In this document: positions 46,895 through 59,195 of the stretch, piece after piece
How the letters are laid out: each line of letters starts with the position of its first letter
Numbering within the stretch: the stretch's first letter is position 1
Assembly: GCF_010093815.1 (NCBI RefSeq)
Contig: NW_022985549.1
Span: forward strand, 1,261,446 to 1,325,445
Origin: Pseudovirgaria hyperparasitica
Lineage: Eukaryota > Ascomycota > Dothideomycetes > Acrospermales > Acrospermaceae
Length of the DNA: 64,000 nt
Reading direction: 5' to 3'
Notes under the pieces: generated by a model
Seen by the model: the letters and a program-made list of their open reading frames with translations, nothing else
Databases searched by the model: none
Told to the model about the DNA's origin: nothing
Made by a program: the position numbers and the translations under genes

Positions 46895-49800
46895 TCACAG
46901 AAAACCAGATTCGGAAAGCAATCTAGAGTGAATGTCAATCAACAATACTCATGTTGGACCAATCATGCCGGATATACGTGAACCTAGCACGTACCTTGCG
47001 ATTTTCTCGTCTTCCCGTTCCCTTGGCTCTACTTGTAGACTCATCTCGTACATCTCATGTACGTCGCCTGCCGATTGCATGTTCGAAAGAATGTACTCCT
47101 GTAACTCGGGTACCGGAGCTAATGAATATTGAACGTTTTGATATTGCTGAATATCTCGAATAACCTCGGCAGTTTTGGCTCGTTTCGCAAAGTTGATTAG
47201 GTTTGTTTTCTTGATGAGAGAAGGTATACCGTCTTCAATAAACGTGAGATCGGTGAGATATACACCGAAGAACGGAATGCAAGGCGGGTTGGCTTTGTGT
47301 AAAGTCTCGCGATATTCGGCAAAGTTCTTGGTGCTGCTTATCAGGCGCTTGATACCCTCTAGGGTGGTCATCGTTCTTGCATTCACGGCATTCCATGTCC
47401 GCGTAAGGCGATGAACAGGTGCGGTGGAAAGGGCGCAAAGGATCGAGGTGACTGTCGAGAAGTTGTTCAAGGTACGACATTTCTGGTCAGTCTTAGCTGC
47501 GGGCATTAAAACATCCAGTGTATATTGCTTACCTCTGCTACGTTAACAAAGTGTTTGATGACAACTACTCGTTTCTTCACATCCTGCTGTGTCAAGATCA
47601 TTTGGGCAACCCAATTAGTCAGCCTATTCGAGTGTAGAATGAGCGCGTGCACATTGACCGCGGTCTTTGGTTCGCCATCGTCTGTCTTCTTTGTGTGCCA
47701 AATCTTGTTCAAACATTCTGCTGGTTTGACCTTTCCGTAGAGTCTTGACTCAATGATCGTAAGCTGGCGTGCAAATTCCAAGGGGTCAATGTCCAAGAAC
47801 TTTAGTTTCCGCATGTGCTTTGGCAAAATTGGTGGTGGTGTCTGTGTACTCATAGTAAGGACCATTCTCTTCGAAGGAGCGTCTTGACCTCGCAGGCGCT
47901 GCTCAACGGCTGCGATGAGTGGACCAGCACCAGGGGTACTGGTCTTCGCGACATGATCCTTTGCAAAATTGTACACGCGCTGAATCAGTACTCGAGCGTC
48001 ATCGTCATATCCCTCCATCCAATATGTATCGAACCAGGACTTGAGGATGTTGACGACTCGAAATCGAATAGGTTTTTGCTTCTTATCTACCCATGTCTGG
48101 TAGTCTTCCTGCGCCAGACCTTCAGGCGGCTGTATGCTCCATCGTTTGACAAGCATTTCAAAGAGCTCAGAAGCGGTCGTAAACGATTGATAAGTAAGTA
48201 GGAATGTGTTGTTGAATGGCGAATCGAGTCGGTCATGGCGTGTCAGCTGTTCAACTAGGGCTGTCAAAGTGCCACCTCGTAGCTGTGGTGGTGTTACTTT
48301 GGTGTCGTACGATATCTCGCCTTCGTGATCAAGTCGTAGGAATGCCGGCACCTCATCCTGAACAGGAGTAGTCATGACAGGAGCGGGAACTTCGCCGAAG
48401 AACTTCATAACTTTAGCCGGATTTGAGCCTGGATTCTTCATGGGAGCGGGTTCTGCGCCTGGTACACCCGCATGGGATTTGGCTGAGTGAGGTAGCGTTG
48501 GGCGTTTAGGGAAGGAATCGGACCTGTCTCGCACGGGTAGTTCACTATCGGTGTTGCGCCTGGGGTCCGGTCTATGGAGGTTGTCTTCTTCTGGCACTGT
48601 TGACACTAGCTGCAGCAGCAAAGCAAAGAACGATGCTGTGGTTGAGTCCAGCTCTCGAGTCACATTCCGAACAGTATCCACTCGATCCTCGATGGTGTCA
48701 TTACGCACCTCTGACCATTCGTCTGCCAAAGGAGCTGCAACTGCTTGACAAACAATGACGAGTTCCGACACCAAGTCATAAATACGCTGCTTTTGATTAC
48801 CGAATTCGGACAACTGTTGGCTGAAAGCGCTGGATGCGATGGGCGAAAGGTTGATTGACTCTATAGTAGAGATCCAGGGCCGGTAGACATCCAATACTTT
48901 CCCTGCGGCGCTGCAAATATTGTTACCCAGCACTTCATGCTCAAGTGGTTTGATTGTCTTCGATCGCACCACTAATTGATCTGCTAGTCGTCGAATGCTT
49001 TGAGAGATCATACTTCTGACGCTTCCAAGCTGCTGCAACAATCTCGTGTCTAGTCGATTCGAACTGTCATTGAACGAATCAAATTCAGAGTCTTGGTCCA
49101 TGAATGAAGAAGACGTTGGGTCACGATCGCCAATACCATTTGTTCGCCAATTGCCACCCGAATGGGTTCCGAGAACGAAACCAGGAACGATGCGGGGTAA
49201 ATTTTCTCCGCGCTGCTGTCTTGCCACTTCGACGAAGGCATAGACCCCATTCAACACACCTTCGGCCTCCTTCAGGCATTTCGTGAACGAATCAGGTGGC
49301 GGCCAGTCTGCGGCAGCAATATGGGAAGACAGAACAAGTTTTGAGAAGCGTGACATGGTTTCCCGGAAGTGTGGATACAAAGCTTTGTTGGTGGATATGA
49401 TGGAAAGATTGCCCGAATGGTTGTCTGTTGTACCGGAGCCGGCGGCCAGCAGGAGCCGCAGATGGTCAGAAATGTCTTCTGCACGCTTTACGAACTCCGA
49501 CCTGTCAGAATTGTTTATGGCTTCTCTGTATCGACTAATGGCTTTCTTCATTTCGTCCATCATCTTGTTCCATGTCAGAGGAACCGCAGCGGCTTCTTCA
49601 AAGAATTGTCGAGACGCGTTGTTAGTCGCTTGTGAGCCAAACGGTCCATGGGAGAAGGATGTCATTGCCGTTCCATTGGGAGGTAAAGTACCATGTATCG
49701 CAGAGAAGCTACCGTCAATCATGTCCCGGCTCCGCGCAGCTGCGTGCAACGAGTCCATTGATGGAGCAGGCGATATACCATCTGACTGGAACGACCTGCG

Positions 49801-50506
49801 ACGATGGGGCTACAGAACTATCGTCAATACTGAAAATGTGATATGAGTGTATGTAGGCACTTACCAGAGAGCTGTATGAGCCGCCCATCGCAGAATGTCC
49901 TTCAATATCAGAATTTGAGTTCTCGTCATCAGTATCATCAATGTTGAGACCACCAGCCATCAACTCTGGTGGGGGTCGAGTTTGCTCTGGTACATATATA
50001 TTCGTGCGATCTCGGGGCCCGTTTTCGTTCAGAGAAGAAGGATTTTCCAATGGTAGTTCCATCGTACTCTCCCCTGTGAGCGTATTGAAATAGAACAATC
50101 TGCCATCTGGTGTTGCCTGTGGAATCCAAAAAGCTGCCTCCTCTTGATCTCTACCAGATGGGCGACCTTCTATTGGGAGATGGGTAATATCGTTATCAGC
50201 CTCTGAATCCGTATCGGTGGGATAATCTCCCTCTCCTATTGCGCTAGGATCATCGTCTAGATCCGCATATCTTTCGTTCAGATCGCTTTCATTTGGTCTC
50301 GGCACGACGGCGCAATAATTGCTCGGAAACCAGCCCCTCGTGCCGTTGATCACACCGTCCCACCAACCACTTTCTAACTGTGTAATAACCTGTATAATAT
50401 CGCCTTGACGAAAGCTCAGACTCGTTCGATCATCAGCCTCGTAGTCATACAGAGCCCGAACGAACATCCCTCCCGGCGGAGCCATATTTCCAGAATAGCC
50501 ATTCAT
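46895..50506 (-). CDS. Cdc25-like Ras guanine-nucleotide exchange factor (SH3-WW-RasGEF)
   Basis: Activator of Ras upstream of cAMP/PKA or MAPK signalling at the membrane. Exons are 50506-49865, 49809-47533, 47482-46995 and 46922-46895 (1144 aa). An N-terminal SH3 domain (VRALYDYEADDRTSLSFRQG ... GWFPSNYC) is followed by a WW-like element (AAFWIPQATPDGRLFYFNTL); its second Trp is Met (STMELP), so it looks degenerate. A long helical middle precedes RasGEF_N (LRGGTLTALVEQLTRHDRLD) and the CDC25 catalytic domain (IDPLEFARQLTIIESRLYGK, SNRLTNWVAQMIL, IPFFGVYLTDLTFIEDGIPS). The last exon is only 28 nt and supplies LLSESGFL, the usual end of these proteins. It is one of the longest genes in the window. 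Confidence 0.95.
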
Positions 50507-51057
50507 ATCGGCGCGAAGAGTTTCAGGAGTTGTGGGCCGCGGTCGGGATAGATCCTCTGATAAGGGTGCGTGTGCGGGATTTGCTGGCGACGCAAAGAAA
50601 TGGATGTTATGTGCGCGTGCGGCAACTGTTTAGACAATAAGTGGGCTACGGAGTAAGATTCAGACAATCTGGTCGTATGTGATATGGGTATAGGTATGCA
50701 GACGCTGCAGAGCCGTCTCGCTCGAGGTCGCAGCACCCTCAAGCGCTGGTGCTGTCGAATCAGGTCTCCTGCATAGGTGTTAAGGCAGAAGAAGCGCGTC
50801 GCTAATCAAAAGGATGGACGATAGAATGTTTGTAGAAGAATACAGCGCGTACTAGGATCGTGAGAGGGGATAGGTGGGCGGTGCTTAGTTAGGCGCTGTC
50901 GTAAGATGAGGGCTATGGAATGTGCGGGTGGGGTCTGCGGTCTGGTCTGCACAATCGCATCACGTGAGTAAAAGAAGGAGTCGCTTTTATGCTCAGCAAA
51001 CAAACCTCGACGCGCCGAATCAGCCTCCTCCGGTCATCTACATGTCAGGCCATACAC

Positions 51058-51156
51058 AGACACACACACACGCACACACACACACGCACACACACACACG
51101 CACACACACACACGCACACACACACACGCACACACACACACGCACACACACACACA
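51058..51156 (+). repeat. CA minisatellite with an exact 14-bp higher-order unit
   Basis: A (CA)n tract of about 100 nt in which a CG step occurs at 51071, 51085, 51099, 51113, 51127 and 51141, exactly every 14 nt. The true unit is therefore CACACACACACACG, repeated six times, not a plain dinucleotide run. Confidence 0.95.
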
Positions 51157-54039
51157 TACACGCAATAACATTACTTTAGCATCTCTTATGCACAGGTCTT
51201 TCTTTTCCAACACATATTCTCCGCCCTCGTCTGCCCAGGTGTCTAGGAAGTCGAACAGAAAAGGAAAACGATCCGAGTGCCGAAGTTGGGATCCGGGCTA
51301 ATACCTATCCAAACTCTGACACTAATGTTAATTTACGACCTTGCAAGGAAATGATCACTCCCATCAATTAGGCCTTCGTAAATACCTCTTAAACCTTAAG
51401 CCGGCCCCAGCTATGCACTACATATGTGTGTCGTGAATCTTCCAAGGTTCTGGAAGAATCACTTGCTGTCCTGCCTGAGGCGGCATCTGCAGGCCATACA
51501 CCGTCTCGGACTGAGCACCTTGTCAGACATCCCACGCTGCAGTGCCATCTTCGCAACTCAAGGGAGTCACATTTTCTGGGCTGGCTCGAAATTTTGCACG
51601 TCCACCATAATAATCTTTACTGATGGCTGTGGTTAATGCGATTGTCCTTTATAAGCAGCCTCGAATCGTCGGATCGTCGAACCGTCGAGTCTCGCGATAG
51701 CCAGCTGTCCGCGTCCAGAAGGCAGAATGCTACAGTGCATTCGAGGACGCCACGCGGTGTGTGGAGCCTAGCACTTCGAAGTCATTCCAGATTCAGTTTT
51801 AAGTCTAGTTGTCTACATGGGTCTGTATGTATGTCGCCTGTCCGCGATGGCTAGCTGGGATGATCTGTGGAGCATTGGGTGTTTCCGCGAATTTTCTTCG
51901 TGCTCGAAACACGACCTATCAATACTTTCTGCTTGCACAGGTCCCCTCGCAGTAGTTCGCTACACGGCCATGCTTTGCATCTAGGACTACAGTAAGTAGC
52001 ACGAGACATCCGTGCGATGATCCGAATCAGTTAATTGAGGTTGAGCCTAGAGCACTAGTTCTTTAGAAGAGAGACTTGATCGTCATAATACCGGCAAGAA
52101 AAGGTTCCATTGTTCTATGGGACGACGTTGCCCCAATGAAAATTGATAGATGATAATGTCAGTTGTTGCTAGGCCAGGATCCAGGATCCCCCCTTTTATT
52201 CATTCTTTTCAGCCTAGGGACAAGAAGATTTGACGGCGGGGTCCTTCGGGCAAAAGCGCTGATGTTTTGTTGGCCCGCAAGGAAATTGAGGGGCAAAGAA
52301 TAGGGTAAACCGTATATGGCAGCACTACCTACAGGGTTAATTAGCTGGATCCCGGCTGGAGGAAAAAAAAAGGCATGCCACGCTTCGAAGCAAGTGTTGA
52401 CGGTTTCGAATTCGTTAATGGCCAGAGTGAGTTGCAACTGTGCGTTGTTGCGTGTGCGGCTCTCTACTGCAGTGCTTTGCAGGACACTATTGCTAGTGAT
52501 CACCACTGCGATTGACGGCACTGCAGAACGAGCAAATCCGTTCCCGACGAAGCTGCATCACGACTTTGAGACAAAAAAGCATAGACATGCATCTGGTATT
52601 CCATTACTGAGGGGAAAATTCGTTGACGCACCGACACGACCGGCCTGTCACTGTATGCTACAATCAACAGTGCACCACCAAGCGGGTTGGAAAATGAAAG
52701 TATTCAAAGCACGACACGAAAGAGATGGTAGTAGACTCTTCAATCTTCACACCGCATAGCGCAAGTAAGTCCTGCCATTTGGGCGCACCGGGCATGGCGC
52801 ATGTCCCTAAAGCCGGTTTCGAATAGCTTGATCCGAGTCGTGGGAGTCTATGGTGGGTCCGGGGAACGGGTATCCTCGACACCGCTGGGATGGGCCACAT
52901 TCTAGGAACGAGAGACTGCGGTGTCGATCAAGAGCCAATCGAAGGGTGCGATGGAGTTTTGAGTGAAGATGAACAGGAACGGAGCGTCGGAGCGGCCCTT
53001 GACCAACATTACTAGTGTAGAGCAATGTTGTCATACGTACTGTACTTCTCAGCCACCTCCTTTGCGTGGGTGGAGGGTTGTTTATAACGGTGGAGTGTTC
53101 TGGCAAGTCAGCACTAATAATTAATAGAACTGTCGTCGTCGCCGAGAGGATTTTGTAACGCGTCCTTGGGTTGATGAATCTGCATCGCGAAACAAGAGCG
53201 GTGTGTATGGTAGAGTCTAACGCTGTGGGTCTGGGGACAAATGAATGCTCGACGTGGCATAAGCCATGCCGAAGTCACCGTCTTGAAGTGTCTGCAGTAT
53301 ACTTTGTAGAGGATGATGATAACTTTCTCCACCGAAGTGTGCGTGGCACTTGAATCATTTTCCGAAGAAGGCGGGATGGGATGGAAGACAGCGGTAGAGT
53401 TGGCTATTCAGTAGTTATGTTATTCTACGAGTGGGTTAAAAGTGTTTACAGGCAAGCCGTGGTGAGCGGAAGGGTATTATAGATCGCCAGCTTGTCGAAA
53501 CACATGGCCTGTCGTCGTGGTCAGCAGCGCGATGCGGTTTCATCCAGAAAAGAAGTGGCGTAGTTGAAGCACTAGGTGATACCGCCGCGAGTCCGACTGC
53601 GCGTGCACGACGATGGCAAAATGATAGATGAGGTGTCAACAGTGTGTGTACGGCTTAGATAGGGTATATATTACGAAGGCAGCTCGGAGCGGTATTATTT
53701 GTATTAATTTATTACTGTAATTGTCTGCAGCATGCGGCCCTCCTCTCCAGTTGTAAGGTTCCAGGTAGGTTAGTAGGTAATTAATAGGTGGTAGGTATTG
53801 GCGGGGCCAGTTGCACCACCTCGGGCACCTACCAGGTATCCGGCGGCCAGCTGAACCGTTGGAAGGAGGAGGGGCGCGCGAAAAAAAAAAAGGCGGGAAA
53901 GAGGCAAAGAAGAGGCGAAGGAGGGGTTGATGCAGGTGGAAATGTTGGCGGCATGGCAGCTGGAGGGCGGTAGGTAGTGGGCTTGACTGGAAGATAATAG
54001 TATACGGTTCTGGCAGTTTAGTCATCATGTTATACTCAG

Positions 54040-54125
54040 GGGGCGGTCCGGCGGGCGCCCACCCACAGCACCCAGACGCCCCTCCTCCCTCCTCCCTCCT
54101 CCTCTCTCTGCCCCCCAGGCCTCTG
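54040..54125 (-). repeat. Pyrimidine tract / G-quadruplex-prone strand
   Basis: CCCTCCTCC-type repeats on the plus strand give repeated GGAGGAGGG runs on the minus strand. The tract lies about 370 nt before the start codon of the C2H2 regulator. Quadruplex potential is inferred from the G-runs. Confidence 0.6.
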
Positions 54126-54497
54126 TTGGATCTTGCCCTCCCTCCCGAGTCCCACACCCAAATTATCACCACTTACTTACCTACCTCTACCTATCCACAT
54201 CCTCCACCTTTACATCCAACTCTCCACTTGCAACATTTCCCATCTCAACTCTTCACTTTCCGCTTTCCTGAGCTTACACTGCTCGTTATTCCCATCTTAT
54301 CTATACTCTTTACCGGCTTGCACCGGCGCTACCCTGTATGCCCGCCCTACTCGCACCCAATGACCAGTACTCTCACGACTTCAAAATACCATCAACACTT
54401 TAACGCCCACGCGCCTTTGGCCGGCCTGCCCATCTCCAGACTGTCCCTCACACTCTGACCTTCTTGATATCTCCGCCAGAGAAGTCATCCAGCCAAC

Positions 54498-57053
54498 ATG
54501 ACCCTCACCACCGCCAGCTCGTCGCCTGCTACGGCTAGGAAACCCGCTTCCGCTCCAGAGAAGAAGTACAAATGCCAGTTCTGCAATCGCGCATTCAGTA
54601 GAAGTGAACATCGCAGTCGTCACGAGAGATCGCGTAAGTACTTTTCATCAACTCTTTTTTGAACTTCGAGCTTGTTGTTCGTCGCGTATCCAGGAAGCGG
54701 GGAAGCAATAGCTAACACCCCTCCTCGCAACAGATACCAAAGAACGTCCCTTCAAATGCCTTAAGTGTCGCAGTACCTTTGTTCGTCGCGATCTTCTTCT
54801 ACGACACGACCGTACCGTCCATGCAAAGGACGGAGGCGTCCCACTTCACAGCGAGGTGAAGCGTCGAACATCCACAAAAACTGAGCCTAATGCATCTGCG
54901 CCATCGAAGCCATCAGTCGCAGTAGATATCGGTCCTACACTTGAGCAGATTGAAGCTACCAGCGTTGATATGGATGATATTGAGACCGCTGCCATGTTGA
55001 TGACTGATTTCCGCCATAAAGCGTTGGCTAGTCAAGAGCCAGACAATTCATACAATGGACCTGTCCTTGGTCCCACTGGACCGTCATTGATTGAGCCAAA
55101 CGTCAGCTATCAGCAAGGGTCTGTTGCCCTTCCACAAATGCCTTGGGATGCGATGCTACCACAGTCCGTCACTGAGCCCAAATCGCACTCCGTCGCATCG
55201 AATGGCTCTCATGATGCCTTTCACGGTACAAGCACAGTCCCACCCCACAGCCATCAACTGCCCCCGATTATGGAGCGATCAATGTCAGGCCTTGGTACCC
55301 CTGGAGCGCTTTCCCCGTACCCGATGATGGGACCAGTATCTCCAGTCGACTACCGCCGTTCACCTGGCCCAAGTCAAGCCCTGACAATCACCAAAGCACC
55401 ACAAGTTGAATCTGAAGAGGCATGCAACAAGATTCTCGAGAATATCAAGGCATTCGACGGTGAGACTGCACTTTTGGAGACCTTCCGTTTGCCTAGTCGA
55501 AGTGTTCTGAATCGGTATTTGATGACATACTTCAACTTCTTCCATCATCACTTACCCTTTCTGCACACCTCGTCATTTGATCCTACCGAGCTCTCGTCCC
55601 CACTTCTCCTAGCTGTCCTCTCAGTTGGTGCACTCTACACCTTTGACCAAGATCAGGCATACATGTTTCACATTGGTTCAAAGGTTCTTGTGAACCAGTT
55701 CCTCCAGAACAAGGAGAATTTCAGCTCTCGCAAATGCCCTTTGTGGACCATGCAAAGCACTCTTCTGAACATGATCTTTGCGAGCTGGAGTGGTGACCCC
55801 AAAGGTCTGGAATGGGCGTGCTCAATCAAAAGTCTGTTGGCAAACATGGTAGCTGGAAATCGCTATGAGTTAAAGCTACGCACCGAAGCAAGAGTAGGCA
55901 CCCAGCCAAGCCATCCGGAGTGGATAGAGGACGAGCAGTGCCGTCGAACTTACTACGCTGTTTACATCTTCTTTGGCCTGCTCACTTTAACGTACAATCA
56001 TACCCCGGCTATCAGCTTCAATGAATTTGATACTCTTGAGCTGCCATCATCAGAATCTCTATGGAATCTCGAGGCATCTGACGAAGATTCTTGGCGTGAA
56101 AGCCTCGCCGCATCGACGATTGTTACTTTCCGCGAGGCGCATGATACACTATTTAAAGGTGAATCCACTCGGTACAGTGCATTTGCAACTCGCGTCATGA
56201 TCAACGCGCTCTTCCTGGAGGTTTGGTATCACAAGCGCAGCCCGGAGGCTTTGCAGGATGTCGTCACTGAATATAGACTTCGCCTTGCGCTGGATTCTTG
56301 GAATAAGTCACTAGAGATTTGCGAGCCTGAAACAGTGGTCGTTCAACTCAGTGCTCCCCACAAGGGTCATCCCCTCATCTTTAACGCGATGGCTTTGTAT
56401 CGCAACACACGTGCTCGTCTGGTAGTCGACCTGAAATCGGTTCAAGAAGCACTTCGCTATCACGACTCTTATGAGGTTGCGGCTGCAATGACGCACGCTC
56501 GTGATCGCGTTGTGCGTTCAGAAGAGATGCTCAAAGTCATCCAAGAATGCTTCGACTGCATCGAGGTTGCTGCTGTACAGGGCATCCGATGGGTTGCTCG
56601 CACTTCGGCCACCAACTGGAGCGTCGAGCACCCACTTTGCGGACTTGATCTCATGGTCATTCTTACCCTTTGGCTCTATCGCCTGGAACACGACGAGGAG
56701 CCAGCGACAGAGGAAGAACTGGCCATGTACAACAAGCTACGAATGTTGTTTGACGATGAGTCAGCTGGTGTCTACGGCTCGAAGCTCAGCTCGACTGTGG
56801 CAAGACTTTGGGGCAGCATGATCGACGAGGTCGTTGTTTGGGGGTAAGTCATGATTAAAAGCAGTAGTGCCAATTTTCCCACCAATAGTACTAATTCTGT
56901 CACAGGATCACCAAACTTATGGGCGAAGCTTTCAAGCTCCATTCGCAGGCCCTCGTTGGGTATGAAGACGCTGTCTCATCCACATCCGACTCCCCTGCCC
57001 CGTCAATGGCACCACAAGGTGTTCGCGTGTTGGAAATGCAGGCAGCATATTAA
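54498..57053 (+). CDS. Two-finger C2H2 transcription factor with a fungal-specific regulatory domain
   Basis: Nuclear DNA-binding regulator. Exons are 54498-54633, 54734-56843 and 56906-57053 (797 aa). Finger 1 is C26-x2-C29-x12-H42-x3-H46 (KYKCQFCNRAFSRSEHRSRH) and is interrupted by intron 1 just before its last His. Finger 2 is C54-x2-C57-x12-H70-x4-H75 (FKCLKCRSTFVRRDLLLRHD), joined by the TKERPF linker. A Ser/Pro-rich middle leads to the fungal transcription-factor domain (LMTYFNFFHHHLPFLHTSSF, PLLLAVLSVGALYTFDQDQA, RRTYYAVYIFFGLLTLTYNH). This C2H2 plus fungal-trans layout is that of the ADR1/AmdX/Klf1-type group; which one cannot be told. The last exon supplies GITKLMGEAFKLHSQAL. Confidence 0.92.
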
Positions 57054-58166
57054 TGTGCATGCGTTGCTAAATGCGGCCCGGTATAATGAACATCTCCTCT
57101 TGTTTCTTTTTCTGGTGATACTCTCTAGACCATCTCCTTTTGTTGTCTCTCCTTGTTTTCCAAAAGAAGTGGTGGGATTGTAAGAAGTCTCCTTGGGTTT
57201 GCATACAGATAGCGTATCTCCTTTCTCTTTCCCGTTTGGGCAAGCTTTTCATTATCGAAGACAGGCGGAACTCCGGCGAACACGGGTCGGGCGGCTTGCG
57301 GCTTTCTACGAAGACGAGTTGGGCTCAGGCCTTATGTCTTTAACACTCTGGTCTTATGGTCATAGTACCTTTTCCTTGACCTCTTTTTTCTCTCCATCTC
57401 TCTCGATTTCTGAATCGAAATCGGACCTCCGCTGGCCGGCACCCGTGCTGTGTTTTCTGTTTGCTTCGTATGTCCTTGATTCCACGAAGTTGCATTGCAT
57501 ATCGTGTCTAATAATCTTCTCTCCGTCGATGGTCGAGGCTTACCCGCCGTCTCCTGCATACACCATCTACGTTCTGGTTTTTGTTTTGTCTGCATATAGG
57601 GATGCATTCATCATAGAGTCCGCTGGCTTTTGGTCGTGGGCTCGCAGAGTTTGAATGGCCTGCACCTCCTCTGTTTGCGAGTCTGTTCGAGATTGTATAA
57701 ATATTCAGTATGCCTTTATTACAACTCTTAGTTTTTTGGGTTAATGCGTGCCATGTGTTAGTGATATCGTTCTGCATATCATAGCATACCCTCTCAGTCG
57801 ACGGCCTGGACATATCTTACAGAGTACCTAACGTAACAATACAATAACCTAAGCTAGATATCATCATGACTGCGGGGTAAAGTGAATGTGGGGCAGCCAG
57901 CACGATCCATGGACGCGTGACAGCGCGACACGAATTATGGGAGAATTGATGTACCATCTTCGTGCTGGCTGTGGCTGTGGCTCTCTGGCTGTGGCTTTCA
58001 TGTCATAGGCTGCTGCTGCTTCCACTAACTGTTGATCCAGCGATTATCAGCGTAGTTAAGTGGGGTTACTGGCTGGTGCGAGACGTCATTAAATAGGTGC
58101 ACACAATCCGGGCATACACATAACTACATACTTACATACCTACAAACCTCCCACAGCATCTCAGCA
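57054..58166. other. Intergenic: 3' end of the C2H2 regulator and promoter of the SDR
   Basis: A 1.1-kb spacer. A CTGTGGCT word is repeated in 57965-57998. Before the SDR start a CRE-like ACGTCA lies at 58083-58088 and an ATTAAATA box at 58088-58095, 71-79 nt upstream of the ATG. The 57193-57654 frame starts from a non-ATG codon and has no motif. Confidence 0.5.
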
Positions 58167-59192
58167 ATGGCAGACATCCCCCTCACTCCATCTCTGCTCT
58201 CCTCACTCGCCGGCCAGACCGCATTCATCACAGGCGCCGCCTCAGGTATCGGCCTCGCAACCGCCCTCCTCCTGTTGCAGCACGGCGCAAAGGTCGCCCT
58301 CGCGGACCTTCCCGGCACCCGCATAGAAGCGACGTCCGCGCTTCAGGCGCTCGACAAGGCGCAGCTGGACCGGGCGTTCCTGGTCGAATGTGACATCACA
58401 GACTGGAAGAGCGTGAGCGGGGCATTTGCAAAGGCGAAACACTGGGCGGGCAAGATCGATGTTGTGGTTGCGAACGCGGGCGTCATGGAGACCGAGCCGT
58501 TCTGGGACTTTGCTAGCATCGAAGAGGATGATGAGCAGAGGGAGGCCGAGTGTCGCGAGCCGGTCGAGGCGTATCGCGTTGTAGATGTGAATCTGAAGGG
58601 CACGATGAATAGTATGTTTTTGGTAGTGGAAAAACACTATACTGTGTGAATTGGGGAGAGAGCCTGTCGCTGACGAGTCTGCACAACAGCAATCCGCCTC
58701 GCCATGTTCCACATGCGCTCCAACCCGCCATCCGCATATGACGGCTCACGCGGCTCTGTCGTCATGACCGCCAGCACGTCCGGCTACTTTGGTGGCACAG
58801 GCGTGGTATCATACATTGCATCTAAGCATGGCATTATTGGGCTGCTGCGCTCCTCTCAGCCCGCGGCCGCAAAATACGGCATCAGGCTCAACGCTGTGGT
58901 GCCCTTTGTCACGCCAACGCATATTACCGGTAGCTACATTGACGCATGGAACAGAGCAGAACTACCCGCAAACGACGTCGAGGACGTGGCGGCGGCAATA
59001 GCGCAGACGGCGTGCGATGCGCGGATGAAGGGCGCAGCGTGTATGATTGCGGGAAAGCGCATGAGGGAGCTCGAGACGTTTTACACGGCGCTGGTGCCGC
59101 AGTGGCTGGGGCCTGAAACGACTGAGTTGCTGCAGCAGGCGACCAAGTTCTTCGAGAAACAAGGCGGTTATCCGTTACCAGCAAAACGGTGA
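58167..59192 (+). CDS. Short-chain dehydrogenase/reductase
   Basis: Classical SDR, NAD(P)-dependent oxidoreductase of an unknown alcohol/ketone. Exons are 58167-58611 and 58690-59192 (315 aa), joined in phase 1 as KGTMN/TIRLAMF. The cofactor loop is TGAASGIG (22-29), followed by an acidic residue after strand 2 (LADLPG), which favours NAD(H) over NADP(H). The structural NAG motif is at 103-105. The catalytic Ser is in ASTSGY (177 or 179), Tyr190 and Lys194 in YIASK. Overall it resembles the 15-hydroxyprostaglandin-dehydrogenase-like fungal group. Its TGA (59190-59192) lies 3 nt from the stop codon of the opposite-strand regulator, so the two transcripts must overlap at their 3' ends. It may work with the neighbouring regulator and methyltransferase (inference). 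Confidence 0.93.
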
Positions 59193-59195
59193 TTG

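Larger units (their letters stand above)
50507..54497. promoter_or_regulatory. 4-kb gene-free gap between the RasGEF (-) and the C2H2 regulator (+)
   Basis: Divergent flanks, so both promoters lie here. It contains the CA minisatellite (listed), an A11 run near 53881-53891 and a long C/T tract near 54070-54125 in the probable leader of the regulator. Open frames at 52159-52521 (minus, 120 aa) and 52316-52759 (plus, 147 aa) overlap each other and lack any motif. A long regulatory region is common upstream of fungal regulator genes; the role is inferred. Confidence 0.45.

Noticed and set aside
51022-51179. His/Thr-repeat frame over the CA tract
   Set aside because: A by-product of the CA repeat, not a protein.
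52159-52759. Overlapping open frames of 120 aa (minus) and 147 aa (plus), with a strong polypyrimidine-CAG signal inside
   Set aside because: Neither shows a domain, signal peptide or extendable splice model, and they overlap antisense. The pyrimidine run alone is not evidence of a gene.
57193-57654. 153-aa plus-strand frame after the C2H2 regulator
   Set aside because: Non-ATG start, low-complexity Phe/Ser/Leu from pyrimidine-rich DNA; better read as 3' UTR.
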